A stretch of 64,000 nucleotides of DNA from JANNSX01 sp041397825. GTDB taxonomy: Bacteria > Pseudomonadota > Alphaproteobacteria > Rhizobiales > Hyphomicrobiaceae. Location of the stretch: NCBI GenBank assembly GCA_041397825.1, contig JAWKVX010000007.1, positions 62,001 through 126,000 on the forward strand, in the 5' to 3' direction. Within the stretch, counting starts at the first letter, position 1; the number at the start of each line of letters is the position of its first letter. Position numbers and translations under genes: made by a program. This document shows positions 23,818 through 32,206 of the stretch, piece after piece. The notes under the pieces were generated by a model. It did not search any database. It was not told the origin of the DNA and saw only the letters and a list, made by a program, of their open reading frames with translations.

Positions 23818-23892
23818 GCTCCCTTCGTCTATCGGTTAGGACGTCAGATTTTCAATCTGAAAAGACGGGTTCGACTCCCGTAGGGAGCGCCA
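23818..23892 (+). tRNA. tRNA-Glu (anticodon TTC)
   Basis: A 75-base cloverleaf including encoded CCA. Acceptor arm GCTCCCT (23818-23824) pairs with AGGGAGC (23882-23888). The D arm is TCGTCTATCGGTTAGGA; the anticodon arm TCAGA-TTTTCAA-TCTGA places TTC at positions 34-36; the T arm is ACGGG-TTCGACT-CCCGT. Discriminator G, then CCA. Reads GAA/GAG. Its 3' side is followed by a decayed integrase, so it may have served as an attachment site. Confidence 0.96.
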
Positions 23893-23974
23893 TGATTCTA
23901 AAAGGTTTTTCGGAACGTGGTGCTCCATTCCGAAAAGTCGTGCACCTTTAGTTCTAGCTGCGTTCGATCGGCCG

Positions 23975-24286
23975 TCATCGGTTGCGGGCTGCTGTGACAG
24001 GATGGGCCCGAGAGCGCTTGACGTACAGTCGATGCGCCTGCGGGGTCCTGTGTATGGATGCCGCCATGCCTTCGAACTCTGTCGCACCCGCGTCACCCAG
24101 TTCGGTCAGCCCGCCATGCCGCCAAGCATCGAGGCGCACGTGATCGGAACGCCCGGCGTCACATCGAGCTTGCCGAACCTTGTGCCGGGTGTACGCAGAC
24201 GAGCAGGTCACCGCGCGCGCCCTTCGCCCAGCGGTCAGGACGATGGGTAGGCCAAGACGCGGAAGCTGTCGCAGATACTCCTCCAA
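23975..24286 (-). pseudogene. C-terminal fragment of a tyrosine recombinase (phage-type integrase)
   Basis: A 103-codon open frame matches only the catalytic end of tyrosine integrases: LPRLGLPIVLT, YTRHKVRQAR, LDAWRHGGLTELGD (second catalytic Arg), IHRTPQAHRLYVKR (His, Arg and the nucleophile Tyr) and a basic tail. Full proteins are three to four times longer; the core-binding domain and first catalytic Arg are gone. It sits 83 bases past tRNA-Glu with its 3' end facing the tRNA, as in tRNA-integrated islands. An Ile replaces Gly before HRTP, consistent with decay. Confidence 0.75.
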
Positions 24287-24883
24287 CTCAGGGAAGAGAT
24301 GAACCGCCCCGAGTTCGCCGGAGGTTGGTTGATTCGAGTCAGGACGTTATGGGTTGGGGCACGTCCTGACGATCCAACGATCTCAATCGGTTGTCGATTT
24401 GCGAGGACCTATGGAGCGGCGGGGGCAGCCCGTGCCGGGCTCCCCTGTCTCTGGCATTCCAATGCCAGTGATCCGCCCGAAGCGACCGGCAGCAGCAGCC
24501 ACGCTGCGAGAGGGACCTCGTTCGGCCTTACTCACATGTCGATAGGGCTCGATAGCCATCCTGGGCGGCGCTTTCGTTCCTGAGGCAAGGGACCATCCGC
24601 CGCAATCAAACGCTCGACTTGTTGCTTTGCAGTTACGGGCAACACTGTTTTTCCCAAGGTATGTGCATTGCTGAGCTTCTCGACGGATTACTGTCGTGAT
24701 ACCGAGAATCAGCACACTGAATTAGAGCGCTCGCCCTTCACCGGGCCGACATAACCGATTCGGTGACGATCCCGTCCCTGCGTCCGTCCCCGCACAAAAC
24801 AATTGTTGCCTACTAAACGGTCGTTCCGTCGATCGCCTGTGTGTCGTGCGCGCTGGATCGTGTTTTTCGCAAGGGGGCTTGGA
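24287..24883. other. 597-base non-coding stretch with strong palindromes, island remnant
   Basis: No supportable gene. Three perfect inverted repeats stand out: GTCAGGACGT-N13-ACGTCCTGAC (24338-24370), AGCCCG-TGC-CGGGCT (24427-24441) and CTGGCATT-CC-AATGCCAG (24451-24468). The right half is more AT-rich (for example CACAAAACAATTGTTGCC, 24792-24809, with inner dyad ACAATTGT) and probably holds the promoter of the barrel protein at 24884. I found no second copy of the tRNA-Glu 3' end by eye. Confidence 0.5.
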
Positions 24884-26713
24884 ATGCGAAGGTTTTGGAG
24901 AACTCGGGTCGCTGGCCTAACGTCCTTAGTGCTGCTACTGGCCGCGGCTGCGATGCCGGTGCAGGCCGAAGATGTGGTAGCCGAGGATGCGCTGGCATCT
25001 TCTGAGGGCCTGTCTACGCCGACCTACAATATTCCCGGCGTCGAGATTGGCGGCTTCGTGACTGAGGATGGCGGCTCCGGTGAGGTCAACGCCATCGTGC
25101 CGCTGGCGCTGCGCGGCTCGCATGCCGCGCTGTTCCTCGGAGCGGATGCCAAATTCATCGGTAACTCCGACGATCTGGGCGATGGCTCCTACAACGTCGG
25201 CGCTTATCTCGGCTATCGGACGCTCCTCGATAATGGTAGCGGCGTACTCGGGTTGTGGCTCGGTGCCGACACGATGCGCACACGCTACGATCACACGTTT
25301 CAACGGTTCATCGCCGGTGCCGAGTATTTCGGACCGCGGATCATCGCCCGCATCAACGGCTTCACGCCTTTCGACGATACCTCTGGCGAGTGGGCCGAGG
25401 TTGAAAGCCGCACCACCGTCACGGCCGCGCAGAGAACCGTCACTACGATCACGAGCGTCTACGACGAGAAGACACCGAGCGGGTTCGACGCCGAGGCCGG
25501 ATTGCGCTTCGCCATGCCGGCGCTGGTCGCGGGCCGCAGGCCGGGCGAGCTTCGCCTGTTCGCGGGCATCTACGACTATATGGGGTTGGACGAGGACGGC
25601 GGCGACGTGATCGGCGGACGCGGCCGGGTGGAACTCGATCTCTACCCCTTCGAGGCAGCGCCCAATACGCGGCTGACGCTCGAGGCGAGCTACAGCAACG
25701 ATGCACATTATGACGACCAGGTCGCCGGCGGCGTGCGCCTGTCGATCCCGTTGGGCGAGCCTGCCAGGCATGCGAGCGCTAGTTATGGCGGCGGCTCGCT
25801 CAAAGACGGTCCTGGTTCGCTCAAGGACAGCGATCCCGCGCCCGCCTATGGACGCGGTGGCGGACAGGATCTGTTCCAGCCAGTCCGGCGCAACAACCGC
25901 CCGGTCAGTGTCAGACGGTTGAAATCACGCACAATTCGCACGGCCATCACCAACTTGAATAGTGATGAGCCTGTCGAGCCACCGGTCGAGGTCGGTTTCA
26001 CGCTCGCCAATGTTTGCGGCGGGCCGTCGGCGCCGATCCAGCTGATCTGGCCGGACTTCGGCGACCCCGACGTGCCGCCTCTAAACATGACTGTCTTGCA
26101 GAACGCGGTCCTGGGAGCGCCAAGCGACTTTTCGGTTCTTGGCGCGCCCACGACCCTCAATCTGGCGAGTTTCATCAATGCGACGGGCCAGACGCTGGCC
26201 GAGTTGCTGGCCAGCAGCCCCGAGACCTTCTCGGGGACATTCACCCTCCCTCCGCTTGATGCTCAATACTTTCTCTACGAGCTCACGCCAGATTTCGTCG
26301 GGCCTGACGCTTGGAACTATTTCGGAGGAGTGTATGCCGCCGGTTTCATCCTCACGGTCAATGGAAACTCCTGCACGCTCGAGGTGGACATGAACATTGC
26401 CCTCGCCTCGGACCGGCGCCTCAAGCGCGACATCGAGTTGCTCGCGACGCTCGATGACGGCACCCGGCTGTACAGCTTCCGCTACATCGAGAACTTCGAT
26501 GCCTCAGGCAACACTTACGTCGGCGTCATGGCCCAGGACATCCTCGCGAAGCGACCCGATGCCGTGGCGACCATGGCGGATGGTCACTACGCCGTCCGCT
26601 ACGGCCGACTGGGGCTTCGCATGGCGACACTGGCGGAGTGGCAGCGAGATGGCTTGAGGGCCGTGCAAGATCTGCGGCACGGCGCCAACGCCCTGGTGCC
26701 GCATCGGCCGTGA
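24884..26713 (+). CDS. inverse-autotransporter-like barrel protein with C-terminal S74 chaperone domain
   Basis: A 609-residue exported protein. Signal peptide about 1-28 (ending VQA). Residues about 45-285 resemble the inverse-autotransporter (intimin/invasin) beta-domain: NAIVPLALRGSHAALFLGAD, GAYLGYRTLLDNGSGVLGLW and FIAGAEYFGPRIIARINGF, with alternating beta-strand pattern. A Ser/Arg-rich linker and a 130-residue passenger follow. The last 101 residues form a Peptidase_S74 (tail-spike intramolecular chaperone) domain starting SDRRLKRDI, with the Ser509-Lys514 dyad of auto-cleavage. AAGGGGG precedes the ATG; the upstream frame to 24803 is ignored. Barrel plus S74 in one chain is unusual. 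Confidence 0.75.
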   Translation: MRRFWRTRVAGLTSLVLLLAAAAMPVQAEDVVAEDALASSEGLSTPTYNIPGVEIGGFVTEDGGSGEVNAIVPLALRGSHAALFLGADAKFIGNSDDLGDGSYNVGAYLGYRTLLDNGSGVLGLWLGADTMRTRYDHTFQRFIAGAEYFGPRIIARINGFTPFDDTSGEWAEVESRTTVTAAQRTVTTITSVYDEKTPSGFDAEAGLRFAMPALVAGRRPGELRLFAGIYDYMGLDEDGGDVIGGRGRVELDLYPFEAAPNTRLTLEASYSNDAHYDDQVAGGVRLSIPLGEPARHASASYGGGSLKDGPGSLKDSDPAPAYGRGGGQDLFQPVRRNNRPVSVRRLKSRTIRTAITNLNSDEPVEPPVEVGFTLANVCGGPSAPIQLIWPDFGDPDVPPLNMTVLQNAVLGAPSDFSVLGAPTTLNLASFINATGQTLAELLASSPETFSGTFTLPPLDAQYFLYELTPDFVGPDAWNYFGGVYAAGFILTVNGNSCTLEVDMNIALASDRRLKRDIELLATLDDGTRLYSFRYIENFDASGNTYVGVMAQDILAKRPDAVATMADGHYAVRYGRLGLRMATLAEWQRDGLRAVQDLRHGANALVPHRP

Positions 26714-26750
26714 GCTGACGGGCGGTCTTGCCGCCGTCCCGTAAACCTAG

Positions 26751-26789
26751 GCCCATGGTGCACGCCACTCTGTGGTGTGTGCCATGGGC
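26751..26789 (+). terminator. long hairpin after the barrel-S74 gene
   Basis: GCCCATGG plus ten bases (26751-26768) can pair with the complementary 18 bases ending CCATGGGC (26772-26789): 15 Watson-Crick and 3 G-U pairs around a 3-base loop. A smaller hairpin (ACGGGCGG...CCGCCGT, about 26718-26737) precedes it. No U-run, so strength as a rho-independent terminator is uncertain. Confidence 0.5.
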
Positions 26790-26974
26790 AGCCTCCCTGC
26801 AGTGATCCGAGCGGGCTGGCTCACCTCAGGGACACGTAGGTCGGCTGAGTGGTGTCCGCACAGGCATGCTGTTCATTGAAGCTTCCGGTTTTCCACTACC
26901 CAATCGTTGGCCCGTTTGACTTCGCAACGATGTGTGCAGATGAGTGATGACGAACCGGCTGCGGTGACTGGCTC

Positions 26975-28675
26975 GTGCCATGCACCAAAGCAACCTTTCG
27001 CCGACGGGGGCTGAGCATCAAGGACCGGATCTTCCTTTTCGACACGACGATGCGCGATGGCGCCCAGACGGTCGGCATTTCGTTCCAGCTCGCCGACAAG
27101 CTGCGCATCGCCGTCGCGCTCGACGATCTTGGCATCGACTATGTCGAGGCCGGATTTCCCGGCTCCAATCCGACCGATACCGCCTTTTTCGACGAGCGTC
27201 CCGCGCTCTCGCACGCACGCCTGACCGCGTTCGGCATGACGCGGCGCGTGGGGGCGACGGTCACGGATGACGGCGTGCTGCAGGCCGTGCTCAAGTCGAA
27301 TTCGGATGCCATTTGCCTGGTAGGAAAGTCCTCGGACTATCATGCGCGTGTGGCGCTCGGCATCACCGGCGAGGATAACCTGACGATCATTCGCGAGAGT
27401 GTCGCGGCCGCCGCGGCGACGGGCCGGGACGTGACGCTCAATTGCGAGCACTACTTCGATGGGTTCAAGGCCAATCCGGCCTACTCACTGAGTGTCGTCC
27501 AGACAGCGTTCGAAGCCGGTGCGCGATGGGTGTCCCTGTGCGACACCAATGGCGGCAGCCTGCCGCTCGAGATCGAGCAGATCGTCACCGCGACGGCTCG
27601 CGTGGTCCCCGGTGAGCACCTCGGCATTCACACCCACGATGACACCGGGCATGCGGTCGCAAATACGTTTGCCGCCATCGGTGCCGGCTGCCGGCAGATC
27701 CAAGGGACGCTCAATGGCATCGGCGAGCGGTGCGGCAATGCCAATCTGACGACGATCATTCCGACCTTGCTGTTGAAGCCGGCCCTGGCCGACCGTTTTG
27801 AATGCGCTGTCACGAGCGACCAGCTTCGCCGGCTGCGGCATGCGAGCCTGCTGCTCGACGAGATCCTCGGCCGGACGCCCAATGCCCAGGCACCCTATGT
27901 CGGGGATTTCGCCTTCGCGACCAAGTGTGGAATTCATGCCTCCGGTCTCGCCAAGGACCGGGGCACCTATGAACACATTCTCCCCGAGAGCGTCGGCAAT
28001 GCGCAGCGCGTGCTCGTTTCGAACCAGGCTGGCAGATCCAATCTGCTGACGGCCCTGCGCGACATGGGAATGGCCGTCGACGAGGACGATCCGCAACTGG
28101 ACCGGCTACTCGAAACGGTCAAGACGCGGGAGGCCGCGGGCTATGCCTATGATCTGGCACCGGCCTCGTTCGAGCTTCTGGTGCGTCGGGCAATCAATGG
28201 CGAGCCGGCATCGTCCGAGGATCGAACCTTTCGGATCGCCATCGAGCAATGCTACAGCAGCGGAGTACCGAACGCTCCAGGCCTCCATGTTCAAGTCCAG
28301 ACGACGACCGAACCCAAGTCGGCGTCGGTTTTCAGTCGCGGGTCAGGCTCGGAGCTCGTCACCGCGCTCCTCGATGCGTTATGCAATGCGCACGGTTCGC
28401 CTCCAGGTGGCCTGGATGGGTTGTCGCTCGACAGCACGCAGTTCCGCACGCTGGCGACAGCGAACGGTCAAATGGTGCGCGTGGTGGTGGCCATGCGGGA
28501 CAACGCGATGTGTCCGTCCTGGAGCTGTATCGGAGTTGCTCCTGACGTGACCAGCGCCGCTATGGAAGCACTCCTCGATGGCATAGCCTACAAGCGACAT
28601 CGTGATGCGGCCAGGAGCGGGGAGGGCGGCGCCGCCGTCACAAGCGAACCCCGAAGGCTGCGGCAATCAAGGTGA
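26975..28675 (+). CDS. cimA: (R)-citramalate synthase
   Basis: A 566-residue member of the alpha-isopropylmalate synthase family. The HMGL-like TIM barrel (about 15-290) has FDTTMRDGAQT, LNCEHYFDGFK, SLCDTNGG and HTHDDTGHAVANT metal and acetyl-CoA residues. FATKCGIHASG follows; a C-terminal LeuA-type regulatory domain is at about 410-540. Best fit is CimA, which joins pyruvate and acetyl-CoA to citramalate for isoleucine. The start is a GTG at 26975, as no in-frame ATG lies before LSIKDRIFLFD; a CTG at 27011 is an alternative. The last 38 bases overlap the convergent MBOAT gene. Confidence 0.88.
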   Translation: MPCTKATFRRRGLSIKDRIFLFDTTMRDGAQTVGISFQLADKLRIAVALDDLGIDYVEAGFPGSNPTDTAFFDERPALSHARLTAFGMTRRVGATVTDDGVLQAVLKSNSDAICLVGKSSDYHARVALGITGEDNLTIIRESVAAAAATGRDVTLNCEHYFDGFKANPAYSLSVVQTAFEAGARWVSLCDTNGGSLPLEIEQIVTATARVVPGEHLGIHTHDDTGHAVANTFAAIGAGCRQIQGTLNGIGERCGNANLTTIIPTLLLKPALADRFECAVTSDQLRRLRHASLLLDEILGRTPNAQAPYVGDFAFATKCGIHASGLAKDRGTYEHILPESVGNAQRVLVSNQAGRSNLLTALRDMGMAVDEDDPQLDRLLETVKTREAAGYAYDLAPASFELLVRRAINGEPASSEDRTFRIAIEQCYSSGVPNAPGLHVQVQTTTEPKSASVFSRGSGSELVTALLDALCNAHGSPPGGLDGLSLDSTQFRTLATANGQMVRVVVAMRDNAMCPSWSCIGVAPDVTSAAMEALLDGIAYKRHRDAARSGEGGAAVTSEPRRLRQSR

Positions 28676-29816
28676 TCGAGTCGACCAGCGACCCCCTTCC
28701 CGAAAGTACAGGGAATGCCGTTCCGAGCGTGACGAACCCCATCGTCAGCAGCCAGCCCAGGCCCGCAGCCAGTTGCGCATTGTGCGAAAGCCGCCAGCCC
28801 CTCTTGGTGTAGGCGTTGGCGACGATCACTCCGCATCCGTGCCAGAGGCCATAGGCGAGCCAGTGGATCGTCCCGGCATGCCAAAGGCCGATCACCATGA
28901 AAGACAATAGCGCGCCGAGGGTCGCGCTCTGCACTAGGCGGGAAGCCGGAAAAAAGACGTAGGTGCGGGCCCATTCGCCCAGGGTTATATGCCAGCGTCG
29001 CCAGAATTCGACGATGCTTGTCGATAGGATGGGCCTGTTGAAGTTCTCGGCGATGCCGAACCCGAGTAGTCTGGCGCTGCCAATGGCGATGTCGGAGTAG
29101 CCCGCGAAATTGAGGTAGAAGGACAGCGTCGTCACGGCAAGCGCTGTCCAGACCAAGGCTGCGGCTGGACCGCCGGCGGATGCGAGGAGGCTGTCGGCGA
29201 CGCCCTCCAGCGAGTCGAACGCAGTGCCCCATAAGATGAGCGTTGGCAATGCGAACGCCTTGATCATTCCGAGGATGATCCGCTGCAGGCCATCGCGAAG
29301 ATCATTGCGCGAGCAGACTTGTACTCGGTGCGCCAGAAATCTGTCGAAACGCTCGATCGGTCCTGCCGAGAAAATTGGCACGAAGGTGACGTAGGCCATG
29401 AACTCGACGAAGGAATGCACCGGGAGACGGCCGGCATGGGTCTCTATGGCGTAGTGGATCAGGCGAAACGTGAGATAGCTCAGTCCGACCGGCACGATTG
29501 GTGCGGGTGCGGTAGAGCCGCGCGCGAGGGCGTCGAGACCCGGCAGATACTTGACGACGACGAGATAGCTCGCGATGCCCGCGATCAAGAGCCCGAAGGC
29601 GATGGGTGTGGTCCAGGCCGGCCGGCCTTCGGCAAGGCGCAGATAGCCGAATGTCCCGGCAGCAATGCAAACCATGATCGCAACCGGCGCCGGGTCGAGC
29701 CACAGCAGCATCGACGTGGAGGCCAGTGTCAGAAACGCCGTCCGCCAAGCACGCGGCAGCATCCAGAAAACCAGGACGGTCGAGAGGAACGCGATCGGGA
29801 TGATGATGCGTTCCAT
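28638..29816 (-). CDS. MBOAT-family membrane O-acyltransferase (AlgI/DltB-like)
   Basis: A 392-residue polytopic protein with about ten hydrophobic segments. MBOAT motifs are clear: VPVGLSYLTFRLIHYAIE, SAGPIERF, FYLNFAGYSDIAIG, the conserved FWRRWHITLG (His276) and the active-site GLWHAGTIHW (His313). This family moves an acyl group, usually acetyl or D-alanyl, across the membrane onto cell-envelope polymers. It follows a 49-residue microprotein and an SGNH-like protein in one operon, the same three parts as DltX-DltB-DltD. No carrier protein or ligase gene is nearby, so acetyl-CoA may be the donor (inference). Confidence 0.88.
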   Translation of the reverse strand: MERIIIPIAFLSTVLVFWMLPRAWRTAFLTLASTSMLLWLDPAPVAIMVCIAAGTFGYLRLAEGRPAWTTPIAFGLLIAGIASYLVVVKYLPGLDALARGSTAPAPIVPVGLSYLTFRLIHYAIETHAGRLPVHSFVEFMAYVTFVPIFSAGPIERFDRFLAHRVQVCSRNDLRDGLQRIILGMIKAFALPTLILWGTAFDSLEGVADSLLASAGGPAAALVWTALAVTTLSFYLNFAGYSDIAIGSARLLGFGIAENFNRPILSTSIVEFWRRWHITLGEWARTYVFFPASRLVQSATLGALLSFMVIGLWHAGTIHWLAYGLWHGCGVIVANAYTKRGWRLSHNAQLAAGLGWLLTMGFVTLGTAFPVLSGRGSLVDSITLIAAAFGVRL

Positions 29817-29827
29817 GCAGCCTCGGC

Positions 29828-29977
29828 TCAGAACTGCTGATAGCGAAACAGCGAGATGTCGCTCGTGGCGGACAAGAATAGGATGAAGGCAAGGAGCAGC
29901 AGGAGCCCGAGCACGAATCCCTGGAGCACTTGGAGAACAATGTAGAACCGTCGAGGGGCCTGGTCATTGCGCTTCAT
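29828..29977 (-). CDS. DltX-like microprotein with C-terminal FxYxxF motif
   Basis: A 49-residue gene, ATG 29977 to TGA 29828. It starts MKRNDQAPRRFY, has one membrane helix (about 14-36) and ends DISLFRYQQF at the stop. Basic residues before the helix predict the N-terminus inside and the tail in the periplasm. The last six residues FRYQQF fit FxYxxF, the C-terminal motif of DltX, whose Tyr carries the acyl group between MBOAT and SGNH partners in D-alanylation. The start overlaps the stop of the SGNH gene (ATGA) and the MBOAT gene follows 11 bases later, so all three are coupled. It is easily missed because of its size. Confidence 0.75.
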   Translation of the reverse strand: MKRNDQAPRRFYIVLQVLQGFVLGLLLLLAFILFLSATSDISLFRYQQF

Positions 29978-31080
29978 TCCGGCTGATCTCCGAGGAGCGG
30001 CGCGATTTCGGCGGACAGCGCATGGCGTAACTGGTTGCGGGCGGTTTCGCTGGCAATATGTCCGTAGTCGATGAATTGCGCCGGCTTGATCGGTGCATTG
30101 CGCAAGGCGTCACTGAGGCGGATACCGCGACGCCGGGCCAGTTGCTCGAGCCGCTCCCTGGCCTGCTGCAGAGCTTCAAGCGTCCGTCGATCCTTGAGGG
30201 TAGCCAAATTGAGAGGGTCGAGCATCAGCACGAGCGCGACGTCGGAGCGGGATTCGAAGTGCGTGATAATGGCATCGAGCTCGGCAAGAGCCGTTTCCGT
30301 GGTCGCCATGAAGTCCGCATCGTCCTCGATGGTGCGGGTACTCCAAGCCTTGGCCGAAAGGTCGGGTAACGGTCCTTCTGGCTCTCTTTCGAATGGGAAT
30401 TTCGTCTGAGCCTCGAATTGCCGCCCGCTCCGGACGTTGCGCGCGTAAGACCTCAATCGGGCCGCATAGAACCGCAGCGCATCGAAGGGACCGAACGCCT
30501 CGATGCGCTGCCGGCTGCCGAGGGCGGTCCTTGCGAGGGCGCGGGCTGGCATCGAGCTGAAGCCCAGCGGGGAGCGCTCGATCATCACGTCTTGATCATG
30601 CGGCGATACACCAAGGGTCAATTCGTTGATGCCGAGGATGGCGATGCCCCCACTCGTCTTGAAGGACATGTCCAGCAGGGCGAAGGAGTGCAAGAGGGTA
30701 TTCGCTCCGGCGGCCAGGACGGCTACCTCCACGGGATGGCCGGTGTCTCGCTGGAGCACCTCCTGGGTCCGCTCCGGCGAGCCGAAGGCTGCGAGAATGA
30801 GCGATGTCCCGGCGATGACGATCCGTGGCGGCCCCTCGGAGCGATTGGCGAGACCGATGGCGGAGGCGGTCGCGAAGGCTTGGAAATCGCGGGGGCTTTC
30901 CGCCCAACGTCCCGGTGTACCATCGGCGAAGATCGAGGCATCCGGAGCAATCAGCCGCCACGTGAGCAGGCAACCCAGCACGAAACAGGTGAGGCACGTC
31001 ACGAGACTGATTCTGCCTGTGGAAAAAAGGCCGCGAGCAAAAGCATCGGACCACGTGAACGGACAATGCTCGTCTGACAT
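29974..31080 (-). CDS. membrane-anchored SGNH-like protein, DltD/AlgX-type partner of MBOAT
   Basis: A 368-residue protein with one N-terminal membrane helix (about 24-44) and a periplasmic domain. A nucleophile-like IAGTSLI segment (Ser93) and a C-terminal DYGHIAS (Asp338, His341) fit the SGNH hydrolase triad as used by DltD and AlgX/AlgJ proteins. The region with LMLDPLN may supply a further block. Likely takes the acyl group delivered by the MBOAT and microprotein and places it on a polymer. Start ATG 31080 with GAGG 10 bases upstream; a GTG at 31089 is possible. First gene of the leftward three-gene operon. Confidence 0.72.
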   Translation of the reverse strand: MSDEHCPFTWSDAFARGLFSTGRISLVTCLTCFVLGCLLTWRLIAPDASIFADGTPGRWAESPRDFQAFATASAIGLANRSEGPPRIVIAGTSLILAAFGSPERTQEVLQRDTGHPVEVAVLAAGANTLLHSFALLDMSFKTSGGIAILGINELTLGVSPHDQDVMIERSPLGFSSMPARALARTALGSRQRIEAFGPFDALRFYAARLRSYARNVRSGRQFEAQTKFPFEREPEGPLPDLSAKAWSTRTIEDDADFMATTETALAELDAIITHFESRSDVALVLMLDPLNLATLKDRRTLEALQQARERLEQLARRRGIRLSDALRNAPIKPAQFIDYGHIASETARNQLRHALSAEIAPLLGDQPE

Positions 31081-31546
31081 GGCGATCACGCCTCATTAGC
31101 CGTGCATGGCGGCTATCATGAGTGTTCTCTCAAAGCAATCCGCGTCCGTCGTGAATGCAAGAATATGCGCCTTCGGCGGGCAATCTCCGACGCTCGACGC
31201 GATCCTCGCCGCACTGATCATGGGGCCGCCCGTGAACGGCCAAGTGCACTGCAAAGTGGTGGAGACACATGATCCGGCCCTCTACATGTTCCATATTCTG
31301 GCCGATTGGCAGCGCTCGCAGGTCGCCGTGGCGGTGCTCGGCACGGAGCCCTAGGTCGTGGCCCGTGACGTCGAGATCGAAGAGGGGCGGTCATTGTTGA
31401 CCTGTGCTGACCTTTCGTTTTCCGAGCATCCCGGATGCGCCAGCGGACATCGGCACATTCGACTTAACGGCGACGTCAATCAATCAGTCTCCAAGGTTGG
31501 CCGGTGATCTCGACCCATCGGTCGCAGAAGGCGGCTGCGTCACACC
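31081..31546. other. 466-base region without a supported gene
   Basis: Lies between the MBOAT operon and the RTX fragment and should contain the operon promoter. An 82-codon open frame at 31106-31354 has an ATG but no clear ribosome site and no recognisable family; I do not call it a gene. The segment 31355-31546 shows nothing beyond the frame leading into the RTX fragment, which opens after a TGA at 31505. Confidence 0.5.
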
Positions 31547-31891
31547 AACATCGGCGACGATGCGCTGATCGGTGGCGGCTCACGCGACAGGTTCTACGGC
31601 GGACTTGGCTCCGACACGGTCCCTTACGCAAGCGCGTCCGGCATCGACCTCGCCGACGCTTCTGGACTTGGCACGCGTTCGCTCAACAATCTTGAGAATG
31701 CCACGGGCGGAAGCGTCGGCGATACGCTTCTGGGCGATGCCTTACGGAAGCGGCGGGCCGACGAGTCCCGCTATTTGAAGACCGGTGGCAACACGATTGA
31801 CGAGGACGACGTCAACGGCGACGGCAGTGCCGATTTCCAGATCGAGCTGACAAGCCTTAAATCGCTTTCAGCCGGCGATCTCATCTTGTAG
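31547..31891 (+). pseudogene. C-terminal fragment of an RTX (hemolysin-type calcium-binding) protein
   Basis: One open frame of 115 codons without a start reads NIGDDALIGGGSRDRFYGGLGSDT, GGSVGDTLLGDA, DVNGDGSADFQIEL and ends LKSLSAGDLIL before TAG. The glycine/aspartate nonapeptides and the hydrophobic tail after an EF-like DVNGDG are typical of type-I-secreted RTX proteins. The repeats are imperfect (for example GGGSRDR) and everything N-terminal is lost. A TGA closes the frame at 31505-31507. Confidence 0.75.
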
Positions 31892-32206
31892 CGGAAGTGC
31901 CGGCGCTGGCCTGACGATGCGCAGCCTGTTCCGACCGCCGGTCATTCCAAATGATACGGCGGGCTAGACTCTCCTTGGGGGCGTCACGGTTCACCTCCGT
32001 ACTTTGGACCGGTGGATCTGCCAGCCCCATGCCACCATCGATCGCATCGTCCTCGTCCGGTCGCCCGACGTCGCGCTCCGTTGATCTCGTGGCGGTCGAT
32101 CGCGTATAGATATCGTCGCACAATGAGGTGCAGGAGCGGCCTCTGGCGGGCCTGAGGTGGGACGCCGTCCGGCTTGCGCGATCAGTGCCAATGGGGAGGA
32201 AGTCCG
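31892..32206. other. 315-base gap ahead of the ABC importer
   Basis: No gene supported. The last 20 bases hold the GGGGAGGAAG ribosome site of the binding-protein gene. Presumably carries the importer promoter; no clear sigma-70 boxes or operator symmetry were seen. Confidence 0.45.

Noticed and set aside
31106..31354. 82-codon open frame as a hypothetical gene
   Set aside because: No clear ribosome site, no recognised family, and it lies in the presumed promoter region of the leftward operon.
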